From the NCBI GenBank assembly GCA_030141605.1, contig JAQGDQ010001117.1, positions 1 through 61,666 of the forward strand: DNA of 61,666 nt, given 5' to 3'. The stretch's first letter is position 1, and each line of letters opens with the position of its first letter. The DNA comes from Tubiluchus corallicola. Taxonomy: Eukaryota; Priapulida; Priapulimorpha; Priapulimorphida; Tubiluchidae. Under the pieces are notes generated by a model, which saw only the letters and a list, made by a program, of their open reading frames with translations, was not told the origin of the DNA and searched no databases. Shown here in pieces: positions 50,649 through 61,666 of the stretch. A program made the translations under genes and the position numbers.

Positions 50649-52860
50649 TACAAGTATTGGTATTTGGCATTTTGATAATTTAGTTAGATTTCAGTTGGTT
50701 TATGATGAAATATCTGTCAGCTGTCGTATTGAATATTGGTTTTAGTTTTCCTCTTGATGCAAAGTCCAGAAAGTACGTAATCACACACACAACGAAAAAG
50801 CGGCCCCGATATTTTATTTTGACTTAGAATGTGTCAGTTACTAAGCCAACCAAAAATATCACCTATAATCTCATTTTCAACCTTTAGTTTTGGGAAAAAC
50901 CCATAGTTGTTGTTTCAATTACTAAGTCAACTAAAATCATACCCATGTCATTTTCGACATTAATAATTGTACTGGAAAAATACTTGTTATGTTTTTGAAC
51001 CAAGATATGACCAGAAAGAGATTTATGTTGTAAATATATCTTAGCTTAGCTTAGATATGAACAGGGGCACCTGAGTACACTTTTGACAAATGAAGTCGTT
51101 TGTCAGCAGGATGGGCTACATTTCAGCTACAATAACCCACCAATCCTCTCAGCATTTTAAGTGCTAGAATAATAGCTGAATAATAAAATCACTAGAGAGC
51201 CTAGAGATTTCTAAAAAAATTAACTTGCATATTAATTCACGCCATAACTATTACTTAAAAAAGCTTTGATTTTGTTTTGTTTTGTTTTGTTGTAGAATTT
51301 GTTTCCATCACAGGTTTCTATGTGGTGCAGTAGTCCAACTGATGATGTTGTAGTTCAAATGTAGGATCGTTTCTTATTGTTTCGCATTTTTTCTCCAGAA
51401 CGTTTTGCATTTTTCCGTCATGAACGAACAAAGTGAAGTGAACGTGATGTGACGTGGCTGGCTTTAAGGTTTTTGTTAATAAGCTGTTGAATAAAGCGGG
51501 ATTTTGACCAAATTACTCATGTCGTCTGTAGCAACTTGTTTTATTAGTGACAGAGTGTGTTAAATAGGCCCTAGCCTTCTAAAGGAGAGGTAAGTGTGCC
51601 TGTTAGGTGTTAACGTTTCTTCATTTCAAGATTCGTTTCACTTATGTTTGAAGAAGTGCAGAACTAACAGTTATTAATTTCATTTTTAACCGATAAATTA
51701 TCCGAATAAACTATCAGAAAATATAACTTATGGGTTGAATTTTATTTAATGAGTAATTGTGTTATAAACAGATTTCAGTGTTGTACACTGCGTAAGACAG
51801 CATGTCTGTGAATATGATAACGCAAGATTTTACTGGTTCGATACGCCCAAATGAATCATATGCAGTTATAGCCACATTATCAAGACTTAGCTGAACAAAA
51901 ATGTTTCACGTTGTCTGAGAAAGGTATTGAAAGTACGAGAGCCAACAGCAAGAATCCAGAATCTGCATCTGCAATTCTACATTCTATTCACTTTAACTAA
52001 ATTTTAGGTTACTAGAACAACTACAAAAGTTATCACTAAAAATTGCGTCTTAGTTTTGCACATCACCTAGTTGCGTCGCGGCACCAATTGACAGTTGTTC
52101 TCGTTAACTAAATATTATTTGCGATTGGAGGCAACTTGGCGACGTATTTTGAAACGACCCGAAGATAAAACTTTTTTCAAGAGCTGATCTCCTGCTGTTC
52201 GGATTTTTTTTTACGCTTTACGCACTCACATTGAATGACATGTTTCTAGAAATGAAGGTATTTATAATACATTTTCTGCTTTAAATAGTCTAAGTGACTA
52301 ATGTGAAATTGTCTCACATGTCCTGACTATCTATCAATAAAATATGGAGTTTTAAAACATTACTGGTACTTTAAAAAAGCATAGTTATTAAAAATTCGTT
52401 CATTTAGTTATTCTACTTATAACCAGTTTATAATATCACAATAATACTTTTTGAGGTCTATTTTTCTTTAAAAAAATTATAATGTTGCTACTGATGATTA
52501 TTGGTTACAATAAATTTATTGGACACGTTTACAAATGATATAATTAGTTCCTCGTCTCTATTTGAAAAAGTACATGGTGACCTGGTCTTGTCGGAAAAAG
52601 CTATTTCTACCTAGATACTCGAATGTTTAATCCGCGATATCGTCGTAAGTATGCATAAGAAAGTTTTCTCTGTTTGGTGAAAATATTATTATCATGCACA
52701 CTGACATTCATTAATTCATCGATTTATCAAAGCGTACACAGCTCGACCACGTACGCGGAGCCTTGGCGCGGGGCCCAATTTGAACAAATCTGTCGAATTG
52801 GATTAGAACTTGCTGTGATAATGGTGTCACATTTTGATAAGAGAGACCCGTGTTGCGCGC

Positions 52861-52868
52861 TATAAGAA
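52861..52868 (+). promoter_or_regulatory. TATA-like element of VWDE-like gene 2
   Basis: TATAAGAA, 81 bp before the ATG as in gene 1 but with one base changed (TATAAAAA to TATAAGAA), which may weaken it. Confidence 0.5.
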
Positions 52869-52941
52869 TGCGGGCCTACTTTCGAAAACAACAATATTGC
52901 GCTTGTTGTAGCACGATATTATACATAGCTGTGATGCAGAG

Positions 52942-55900
52942 ATGTTTCCTGATTTGCTAAGAGCTGCTTTCTGTTTACTGTGTTTTGGTTTGAGTCTTTT
53001 CGACTGTGGTGTAATTAACAATTATGACGATTTGAGAACAGAATGCTCAGAGTGGACTGAATGGCTTCCTTGTACTAGGACATGCGGAGGCGGAAAACAA
53101 TTGAGGTAATATTTTGTTTGCAAACTAGTCTAGAATGCGAAGCATAGTAGCAACGACAGGAAAAAATGACACAAACGAAAAAGCAAGCAAAAAATATACA
53201 GGAAAAATAGCACGGGAAAAACTGACATGGGAAAAAATGGCACAAATGTGAAAGTAGGTAAATATGGTATATTAATAAAATGGCACAAATGAAAAAGTAG
53301 GTAAATATGGTACAAGAAAAAATGGCACAAATGGGAAAGTAGGTAAACACGGTACAGGAAAAACTGGCACAAGTGAGAAAGTAGGTTAACGTGGAACAGG
53401 AAAATTTGCCCCACAAATGGGAAACTAGGTAAATATGGTAGAGAAAAAAAATAGCACAAATGGGGAAGTACGTAAACACGGTACAGGAAAAAATGGCACA
53501 TATGTTATTTTAATGCAATTGATTTTTATAATAAAATTGGAATGCGCTCAGTAGAAAGGAGATCTCTGCCAAAATCAAAAAAATCTTAAACTTCTTCGTC
53601 TGATTTTTTTAACTAAAAGTATAAAACAAAGATAAACAAGCAAACATACAGAAGTGTTCCTGTATTGGTATGCGTAGTCGTAATAAATGTATTGTCTGTG
53701 TTATTTTTTTATTTGATGTTAAGTGCTATCTTTTATGTATATATTTGTTTGTGTCAATGTCTGTTCTAATCCTGTAATTTTAATTTTTTCTAGATAATTT
53801 TGTACTTTTTTGTGTTTTTATTGTGAATTATATGTTCGAAATAAGTAATACGTACATATACACGCAAGCACACACACACACGCACGCATGTGCGCGCACA
53901 CACACACACACTCGAGTCCCAGTGTTCAAAAAGTACAAATAAACATGAAATTACTAATATTCTAAATAGTGATAGAGACAGATTTATAACTTGACATTTT
54001 TAAAATTTGCAAATGATGCTTTTCTATCTTCAGTAGATAGTTTGCAAAACATGTGATAATAGCAATCCAAATTACAATAAGACATAGCAATGCATTTTAT
54101 AGCAATAAGATAGACATGACGGTGTTAAAAAGTCATAATGAAATTTTCAGATCAAGAGTGTGCAATGACGCAAGGGAGCAGGAATTGCGTCATTGTGGTC
54201 AGGTTTGTCTCTATGAAGGCATCTTTGTCGATGGCCGCTGTCAATGTGTTCCAGGGCGAAGTGGAGGATGTTGTGAAACGGTTGTCGAAACAACTGGGGA
54301 AAAACCTGGTTGGTAGTTGTTTACATATCGGTAGTAAGATACATATTTTATGTGGTTGTAAATAACAGCAGCGCTAGCGCAGAAGTGGCAGGCAGGCAGC
54401 AGCAGCGGTGGCGGTAGCAGCAGCAGTAGTGGCAGTGACAGCAAAAGCAATTGTGATAGCAACGGAGGTTCTTGAAAAAACTCTTGAGCAGTGTCCTTAT
54501 CATCTCATCTGATTCTCTTACTCTCTTATTATCTTAAAACCTCTTATTAAAACTTTATTGATATGCCAAAGGTTGTGACATTCGACATTTTGACATCCCA
54601 CATTAGTAATCCGGTTGCATGCATGGCTTCTTATAGTCGACTTCTGATATTCAGTATTGAAATTGCTTTCAAAATTGTTTAACATTGACAAACTTTTGAG
54701 TTTCTTTTACAAACTTCATGGTGATTAAAAGCTATTTGGTGGTTAAAACTGTTTGATAATAAATGTACTTTTCTCAACATGGGGCAATGAAAACTTTGCA
54801 AGACCTACACTAATGTCATAGGTCCTTGCCAAAAGACGAGTTGGCTGCTGAAGCTGAATATTCAGTACTCGTTATTAAATTATTTTCAGAAATAAAACAC
54901 TGCATGTCTTGCATTAACGATCAGACAGATAGATACATAGATTACTCAATAAAAATATTATTAAACAGTTTTGATTATGTGAACCTAGGGCAGTTCTATA
55001 ATGAATTTCGAACATCAAATCCATGTAACAGGCGAGAACATTTAGTTCCCTTTCGTCGTTCCCAGTAAAAATAAAAATACGTTTTTTTTGTTATTTAGAG
55101 CGAATGAGAACAGTCAATTATCCATGTGAGGATGGCGATTACACGGTAATAACAAACCAAGAGAAACGAAGTGCCGCTTATGAACCCATACCTGGGCAGG
55201 ATCTACTCTACTGTGACATCAATCTAGTGTAAACACCAGTAGTTTTCTCTCATTAACCTAATTAACTAATTCTTTCATTCATTCATTATGTGAAGTTGAA
55301 ATGTGGATCTACAGAACATTTTGTAACTTATAAGCCATATAAGTTTGTTTTGGTACTTGTGTTGTTGAGCCATCTTAAGTAGAATTCTATAATGGAACAC
55401 TGAACACAACAAATTTGTTTCTTATTTTCTATCAAATTTTAAAATATTTTGAAGATTTATGTTGTAACTTGTCTGTCTTTTTATTATTTATCGCTATTTT
55501 CTCCTAATTATTGATGTATTGAAGGTAAATATAAATCTACTCCAGCCTGATCACAAGGATCACAATGCTTAAAGGACAGACCTTGCTTACATAACTTTTG
55601 ATAAAATATATAAAACATAAAACTTTTGTTTGCATACTTGTAAGAAGCGAAAAACCAGGTTCTCAGTCTGACAGGTAAGAATATAAACATTTGTAGCCGT
55701 TTCTTTATTATTATTTACTTGTCATACAGTACCAGTTTAAAACTTTTGTTAACAGTGAAGGATGGTATCGCTTCATCAGCTTCGCAGGGGAGTTGATGCC
55801 AGAAACCTGCGTGGAAAAATATCATTGCAACACGGTCGAACCACTCTGGCTCATGGGTAAATAAACTGTAACTTATTTAGCAAAAATGTTATTTTACGGG

Positions 55901-58900
55901 CAAAGCAAATAGGTCTATTTGTTTTTTGTTGCTGTGTTTTCCACTTTGTTTTAATGTACTGAACTGGTGTTTTGCCATTTCCTTTTGTATTTTGGTATTT
56001 GTATTTTTAACAGGTTCGAATCCCACAGAAGTAGAGGGCATTGTAGATCGCCAAGTGTGTCGAACAAGAACTGTATGCAGCAACAATAATCCAAATTGCG
56101 AGACGACGCCAATAAATATTCAAGCTAGAAACTGTGGCGAATTTACGGTTTATTATTTAAAGGGAACAGATCTCTGTCACACAGCTTACTGCATGGGTAA
56201 TATATCTTTTTACACTAAAAATTGAGCAAATTGGTTTTCTAAAGCAGTGCGAAGGCAAAAACCAAATGAACACGTAAATTATTTGCTTTTCTACTGATAT
56301 TTGTGGGACATTTCCTGAAGTCCACACAAAATTCAGTTTTTACAAAGTGCAGGACAGCCACATATATAACAGTATGTCATATTTAATGTATTATATAAGT
56401 TAAGGGGATTAAATACAGTACCTGTCTAGGTTTGCAATTATTCATCTTACTGAGATTTGCCAAAAATGAATACACTTCAATTTTGCTTTAAGATACTTAA
56501 CTGTAATTTTTTCTAGCATGAATATCAACTGTGTTGTCAACAAAACCGAGACTATTCTCTATAAAACCTCTCTAAATTTAAAATATGAACGCACACCACC
56601 AAATTTACTCTTCGGTGATATGCAGATTAAGTATGCGGACGAAACTAAAGTGTTAGGTGTTACGGTTGACAAAGAACTGAGCTTTTCTGTTCATCTAGCA
56701 GACATGAGGACAAAATCATGGAATAAATGACCAAAAATTAAGAGTTTTTGCTTTAAATATAGAGGACTAAAGCTGACTTCAATTATCAATCTAGCTAAAA
56801 CAGTGGTATTGCCCACGTTGGTATACGCAGCTTCTTGCTGGCTAGATAAACGCCTTGGATAATCTTCTGTACGACATAGTGAAAACTGCCACAGGGGTAT
56901 CTTATAATCCGCCTAAAAGGGAACTAAAAATAATACGCGGTTTCCCGCTTCTTAATGTACAATATTTTGCTGTTGCTTGTAAATTCTTGATGAAAATTTT
57001 AGGTCAGAAAGCGATTTAGCCAGGTGTGAGGTAGAGAAGATTGATACTTCGTTAATTAGCGGCCAAGCAGCTAAACACTTGATAGCAAATCATGTCGTAA
57101 AAGCAAAGTCATTTCTAAAAATCACTAAAGCTGTTGAAATTCCACGTAATCAAAAATTGGTTGATGCCTGTGTTAATCCACTAAACGTCAAATATAGTAA
57201 GTCAGAAGTTAATAAATTGTTGAAACTCTGTGGCACAGAAAGCTGCAGCATGGCAATCAGTTAGCTGGTCTGCCATGGGAAACGGTCCCAATTTTCACCG
57301 CCCCTTTAATACTACCTCTAGGAAAGTATGACAGACTTATCGAAACAAGTGCATTTAGTTTACTACTTGACAGAGGCTGTAATGCTTTTAAATATACTAT
57401 TGGTGTTAGTGATAATGCAATGTGTCAATGTAATAATGACTTTCAAACGTCACACCATTTAATCTTTGATTGTGCTTGTATAAATAATAATAATACTAGT
57501 AATAGAGAATTACTTAAAATGAAACTTAACAGAATGGATATAAATACAATATATAGAAATTGAGGTGAGTCTACTCTTAAGTTGTACATCAATATTGTGG
57601 CGGGTCGCATGATTAAACCGCCTCGGAAACCACGGGCTTCTTGAAAATGTAGTGTATTGAATGTAAAATTGCGTTTGCCAATCAGAGCTCAGTTTTCTAG
57701 GCCAATTTTCTCGAGCGTGTAACCTGTTCTCGTAGATTCGAGGGCAGCGCGTTCTGGGCCATGTTCGGCTTCGGTTTCATTTTGTTTTCTTTTCTTGGTT
57801 GCTGTTATTAAGTCAGTAGTGATTCAGTAATTTTTGGTTTAATCCCTTGGTTTGCATTTCCACTCAACGCGTAAGTGCCAGCTATAAACTGTTGCTAAGT
57901 GTCTCCTTTTACTTTTTTCTTTTCTTTTTTTATATTTTTTTTAGTTAATACACGTAGTAAATTATGAATCCTTGTTATCATAGACGACATCACAATATCA
58001 TGCGAGAACTAGTTCGTAATGCCATGATACACAATTGAGCAAACCAATTGCTATATACTTGAAAATAATTAAGTCTAATGGAAAACTGATAATAATTGTA
58101 GTAGTTTATTTATATTTATAACTTTTAAATATTTAATCCTACCTACATACAATTTACATTAATAATTTGGTTTTAAATTTTAAATAAAGTTCATAATATT
58201 TATTTTACAGACATTCGTATCAGGTGCTGTAATGAACAGTATACATTTGAGAATATTGATTGAAAATCGCAGATAACTTTATGTACATTATTGTACATAT
58301 ATATATATATATATATATAAGTAACTGTGGTAACTATAGCTATATTTTATATATTATATCTGAAGGGTATTTATGTGTTAAAAATGTATTGTACTTCTGC
58401 AAATTGAGAATAAATTAGATTTATTAGTATTATTATTTTTATTATTATATATTCTAGTGCTGTTTGGTTTCTGGCTGAAGCAGTCGTTCGTATGCTCATA
58501 CAACTTTTTAGTGCAGATAAGAATATTTTGTACATAGTCCTTCGTATATTTTATATGTTTAGGGAAAGAAAAGAAATGCCCTGATGGCCAGTCCTCGCCG
58601 ACCGGTTACACACCAGGATGTACTGGTAAGTAACACTTAGTATAGCTGACTTGAAATTCATCAAATCAAACGGTTAAGCTAAATTAACTTCATAGGATCA
58701 GTTTGTATGTAGGGCCTAAATGCACATTTGAATCAACAGTATAAAAATGTATAGGTATTGATTCCTGGAGCCTAAAAATATCAAACGAGGCTTGCTTTTT
58801 TGCAAACTAGGAATGAGCCACTCACTCACATGGTCTGCGTAATGTAGATGCTTGTAGCAAGGTTAGAAGCAAGCTAATCTTTAGGGTTATTAAAGTTAAT

Positions 58901-59676
58901 CTATCATCAGTATGATATGATGGTGGTGTCATATAGGGTGAATATATTGGGGTGTCAGTGAGGTGAAATAACCAGAGCAGTGTGAATTGCTCAGAAGCTA
59001 TTTTCCAAGCCGTTACAACTGGCAGTGATTAGGCTGATTTCTTCTTAACTACACTTCACTTGAATAAAAAACCTTCGTAAACAGATACAACTTATCACTA
59101 GAATAATTAATTGCAAGACCTCAATTTCACTGTTCAAAATTCTCATATTTCAGTGCCTTTATCTTTGTGTGCATATCCACCATCTTTTTCTGGGGCTATT
59201 TACATAAAAAAACTGTATTGGTCAGTAGTGATTATATTATAAGCATACAGGTCTACAAACTTTATAAGCCTTTACAAACATGTTACAATTTAATTGGTTA
59301 TTTGATCGCACTGCGTTAATTCCTGATTTTGTTTCACTGTGTAGATATATATATTGATATCACAAACCCGCCAAACTTATCGAATGGGCAAAGCGAAGAT
59401 GAAACTCAGATATTATTCTTCTGCGAAATCATTGACCAAGCAGAGTCTGGAGATGCAGAATATGAGGTTGAATGGCTTGTAAATGCAGTGGCAGTGCTAA
59501 AATATGTAGGTTCTCTAGAACAAATGAAGAGGACAGAACTACCAGAATTAGATGCCGATCAGAAGCCATTCTGGAAAATGGGCGACAAGATTCAATGCAG
59601 AGTAAGAGGACGAAATCAACACGAAGGCACTTTTGGACCTTTTGAAGACAGTGAAGAGTTTCTTTCTGGATTCGAT
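52942..59676 (+). CDS. VWDE-like: VWDE-like gene 2, exons 1-7 (partial, tandem paralogue)
   Basis: Exons 52942-53105, 54151-54308, 55099-55228, 55756-55856, 56014-56196, 58563-58625, 59345-59676, matching gene 1 exons 1-7: signal peptide, TSP1, EGF-like, D8C and the beta-rich domain. Exon 1 is three codons longer before TSP1. Exon 2 has an extra A in GGGGAAAAACC; the gene 1 donor position (54314) would shift the frame into a stop at once, whereas a GT five bases earlier (after 54308, GTTGGT) keeps phase 1 and the downstream frame. All other junctions match gene 1 in phase and length. Exon 7 differs from gene 1 at 10 of 111 residues. A LINE pair brackets exons 6-7 and exon 8 is not in the window, so whether the gene is intact cannot be decided here; it may be functional, truncated or a young pseudogene. 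Confidence 0.8.
53155..53505. repeat. Minisatellite in intron 1 of gene 2
   Basis: Homologue of 25790-26100, with about seven to eight units containing ATGGCACAAATGGGAAAGTA and GGTAAATATGGTA. Longer and more regular than the gene 1 array. Confidence 0.85.
53861..53911. repeat. CA/CG alternating repeat
   Basis: ACACACAC with ACGC and GTGCGCGC interruptions, at the place of the TG tract of unit 1. Confidence 0.8.
56505..57950 (+). mobile_element. 5'-truncated non-LTR retrotransposon, copy 1 (intron 5 of gene 2)
   Basis: Absent from unit 1, so inserted after the duplication. Broken frames encode the end of a LINE ORF2: ETKVLGVTVDKELSFSVHL and LAKTVVLPTLVYAASCWLDK (post-RT region), then QHGNQLAGLPWETVPIFTAP, and a C-terminal CQCNNDFQTSHHLIFDC knuckle. 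Defects: TGA after SWNK at 56728, a frameshift near 56860, one near 57245 and a stop near 57562. The 3' end has a T/A-rich tail. Jockey/CR1-like in appearance; clade not proven. Confidence 0.85.
57951..58447. other. Extra inserted sequence after LINE copy 1
   Basis: About 500 bp with no counterpart in unit 1, AT-rich, including (AT)n near 58297-58320 and an ATT-rich end. It lies between the LINE tail and the point (TTCTAGTGCTGTTTG) where unit similarity resumes. Either LINE 3' sequence not shared with copy 2, or a second insertion. Confidence 0.45.
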
Positions 59677-60249
59677 GTGAGTTAATGTAACCTATGTCTA
59701 GTTTTAAACATTCAAACTTCAAACTAAAATGGTGTAGTAGGTTTTAAAAACGATATTGTTTGTATAATTAGATGCGCAACTTTGAGGAAATTTTTGATTT
59801 AACAGAATATTAACACTATATTATATTATACTTCTTTGTTTTTAGTAGGTAGTGTTTATCCTTTTCCGATTTCGTGTTTTAAGAGACTCAAAAGAATAAA
59901 TTATAGACAAATAACTGCTGTTTCCTGCTGTTTCTAATTATTGTTCAGCAATTTGTCTAGTAACTTAAGGTATTTGAATAACTTTTTTACGATGGCAAAC
60001 ATGAAACGGTTTAGGTATTTGCCTGAGTAGTCATGAATTTTGGCAGTGATTGTAATCGAAAACATCAACTCAGTCTTCATAGTCAATTAATATTTTGGAC
60101 TGTTGGAATGAAGCTGCAATACATTCGTCAGGTTAAATAATTATTGATATCAGTGAGCACCTGATTGTAGCATAGACCTATTATAGAAACAATAGTAAAG
60201 AAACAAATATCTGAACTTTTTTATATAATTTTCGTTTAGATTTTGGCCG

Positions 60250-60376
60250 CTTTATATAGCTGTTCCTCTGTGATAACACTTTATATAGCTGTTCCTCTGT
60301 GATAACACTTTATATAGCTGTTCCTCTGTGATAACACTTTATATAGCTGTGTGTGATAACACTTTATATAGCTGTT
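60250..60376. repeat. 29-bp tandem repeat in intron 7 of gene 2
   Basis: Units beginning TTTATATAGCTG at 60251, 60280, 60309, 60338 and a shortened one at 60363. Unit 1 has a single copy at the homologous place (about 31859). Confidence 0.95.
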
Positions 60377-60469
60377 TCAAAGCATAATAACAATCAACCA
60401 GATTAAAAATAATTAATAATTTTTTTAAATGAAAGGCAATTTTAATTTATGCTGTATCACATTAACTAA

Positions 60470-61666
60470 AATTAATAAATAAAAAAGAAAAGAAAGAAAA
60501 AGTAAAATGAAACACTTAACAACAGTTTATAGCTGACACTAACGCGTTGAGTCGAAATGCAAACCAAGTGATTAAACCAAAAATTACTGAATCACTACTG
60601 ACTTAATAACAGCAACCAAGAAAAGAAAACAAAAATGAAACCGAAGCCGAACATGGCCAAGAACGCACTGCTCTCGAATCTACGAGAACAGGTTACACGC
60701 TCGAGAAAATTGGCCTAGAAAAACTGAACTCTGATAGGCCCACGCAATTTTACATTCAATACACTACATTTTCATGAAGCCTGTGGTTTCCGAGACGGTT
60801 TAATCCTGCGACCCGCCACAATATTGATGTACAGCTTAAGAGTAGACTCATCTCGATTTCTATATATTGAATTTATATCCATTCTGTCTAGTTTCATTTT
60901 AAGTAATTTTGTACTACTATTATTATTATTTACACAAGTACAATCAAAGATTAAATATTGTGGCGTTTGAAAGTCATTATTACACTGACACATTGCATTA
61001 TCACTAACCCTAATACTATATTTAAAATCACTACAGCCTCTGCCAAGTAGTAAACTAAACGCACTTGTTTCAATAAGTCTGTCATACTTTCCTAGAGGTA
61101 ACATTAAAGGGGCGGTGAAAATTGGTACTGTTTCCCGAAATAGACCAGCTAACTGATTACCATGCTGCAATTTTCAGTGCCACAGAATTTCAGCAAATTT
61201 ATTAACTTCTGACTTACTATACTTCAGTTTAGTGGATTAACACAGGCATCAGCCAATTTTATATTACGTGGAATTTCTATAGCTTTAGTGATGTTTAGAA
61301 CTGACTTGGCTTTTACGACATGATTTGCTGTGAAGTGGTTAGCTGCTTGGCTGCTAATTAACGAAGTATCAATCTTCTCAACCTCACACCTGGCTAAATC
61401 GCTTTCCGGTTCACCTAGAATTTTCATCAAGAATTTACAAACAATAGCAAAATATTGTACATCAAGAGGGGGAAAACCGCATATTATTTTTAGTTCCTTT
61501 TTGTGCGGATTATAAGCTACCTCTGTGGCTATATTTACTATGTCGTACAGAAGATAATCGAAGGCGTTTAATTATTTATCTAGCCAGTTAGAAGCTGCGT
61601 ATACCAATGTGGGCAATACCACTGTTTTAGCTAGATTGATAATTGAAGCGAGCTTTACTCATCTAT
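60470..61666 (-). mobile_element. Non-LTR retrotransposon, copy 2, inverted (runs off the right edge)
   Basis: Minus-strand copy of the element at 56505-57950: the 3' UTR, QHGNQLAGLFRETVPIFTAP, CQCNNDFQTPQYLIFDC and RKPQAS match. It is longer at the 5' side and continues beyond 61666. It interrupts unit 2 of the segmental duplication exactly where exon 8 of gene 2 would be approached. Frameshifts and stops present, so inactive. Confidence 0.87.

Larger units (their letters stand above)
49168..50806 (+). repeat. Interspersed repeat with (ATT)n core, copy B, interrupted by a hAT MITE
   Basis: Reverse-complement partner of 9241-9824. It differs by about 100 bp of extra internal sequence, a nested 975-bp hAT element, and a shorter ATT array (about 50607-50649). 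It ends at CGAAAAAGCGGCCCC. Confidence 0.7.
50845..60467 (+). repeat. Segmental duplication, unit 2
   Basis: Collinear with 23695-31960 about 27.15 kb downstream in direct orientation. It is longer because of a 1.9-kb insertion in intron 5, a 29-bp satellite expansion in intron 7 and smaller indels. The right end is cut by an inverted LINE. Confidence 0.9.

Noticed and set aside
60250-60376. Regular 29-bp repeats as a CRISPR array
   Set aside because: No unique spacers between units, and the genome is animal.

Overview
The window is nuclear DNA of a metazoan. Genes are split by many GT-AG introns, the sequence is AT-rich with very long simple repeats, and it carries decayed LINEs and a hAT-type MITE. 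The gene content (secreted TSP1/EGF/D8C/VWD/chitin-binding mosaics, a rolling-stone-type membrane protein, a group A bHLH factor, a DEAH helicase) fits an invertebrate animal; I cannot fix the phylum. I assembled gene models by hand from reading-frame continuity, splice sites and recognised protein families.

Layout. 0.2-5.3 kb, minus strand: the first five coding exons of a DHX35-type DEAH-box RNA helicase, running off the left edge. 5.3-10.8 kb: no convincing gene, one LINE ruin and one copy of a (TAA)n-bearing repeat. 10.8-11.5 kb, minus: the large exon of a rolling-stone family four-pass membrane protein. 11.6-20.1 kb: gene-poor, with long AG, AATG and ACT arrays and a LINE 3' fragment embedded in ACT repeats. 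20.1-22.0 kb, minus: an intronless 627-residue bHLH gene with a Gln/Asn/Cys-rich repetitive tail. 23.7-60.5 kb, plus: a tandem segmental duplication carrying two VWDE-like genes.

The first VWDE-like gene (25549-48120) is complete. Twenty-five exons join in frame to a 1286-residue secreted protein: signal peptide, TSP1, EGF-like, D8C (uromodulin-type), a beta-rich linker domain, VWD, EGF, four identical-length 37-residue four-Cys modules each on its own 111-nt exon, and a C-terminal chitin-binding (CBM14) domain. The second gene (from 52942) repeats promoter and exons 1-7 about 27 kb downstream; its exon 8 would lie to the right of the window, behind an inverted LINE copy. The two copies differ by transposon insertions, satellite expansion and a 1-nt insertion in exon 2 that needs a shifted splice donor to keep the frame.

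The genes do not form a pathway. The VWDE-like pair would be secreted matrix or cuticle-type proteins, the bHLH protein a developmental regulator, DHX35 a spliceosomal helicase and the rolling-stone protein a cell-surface protein.
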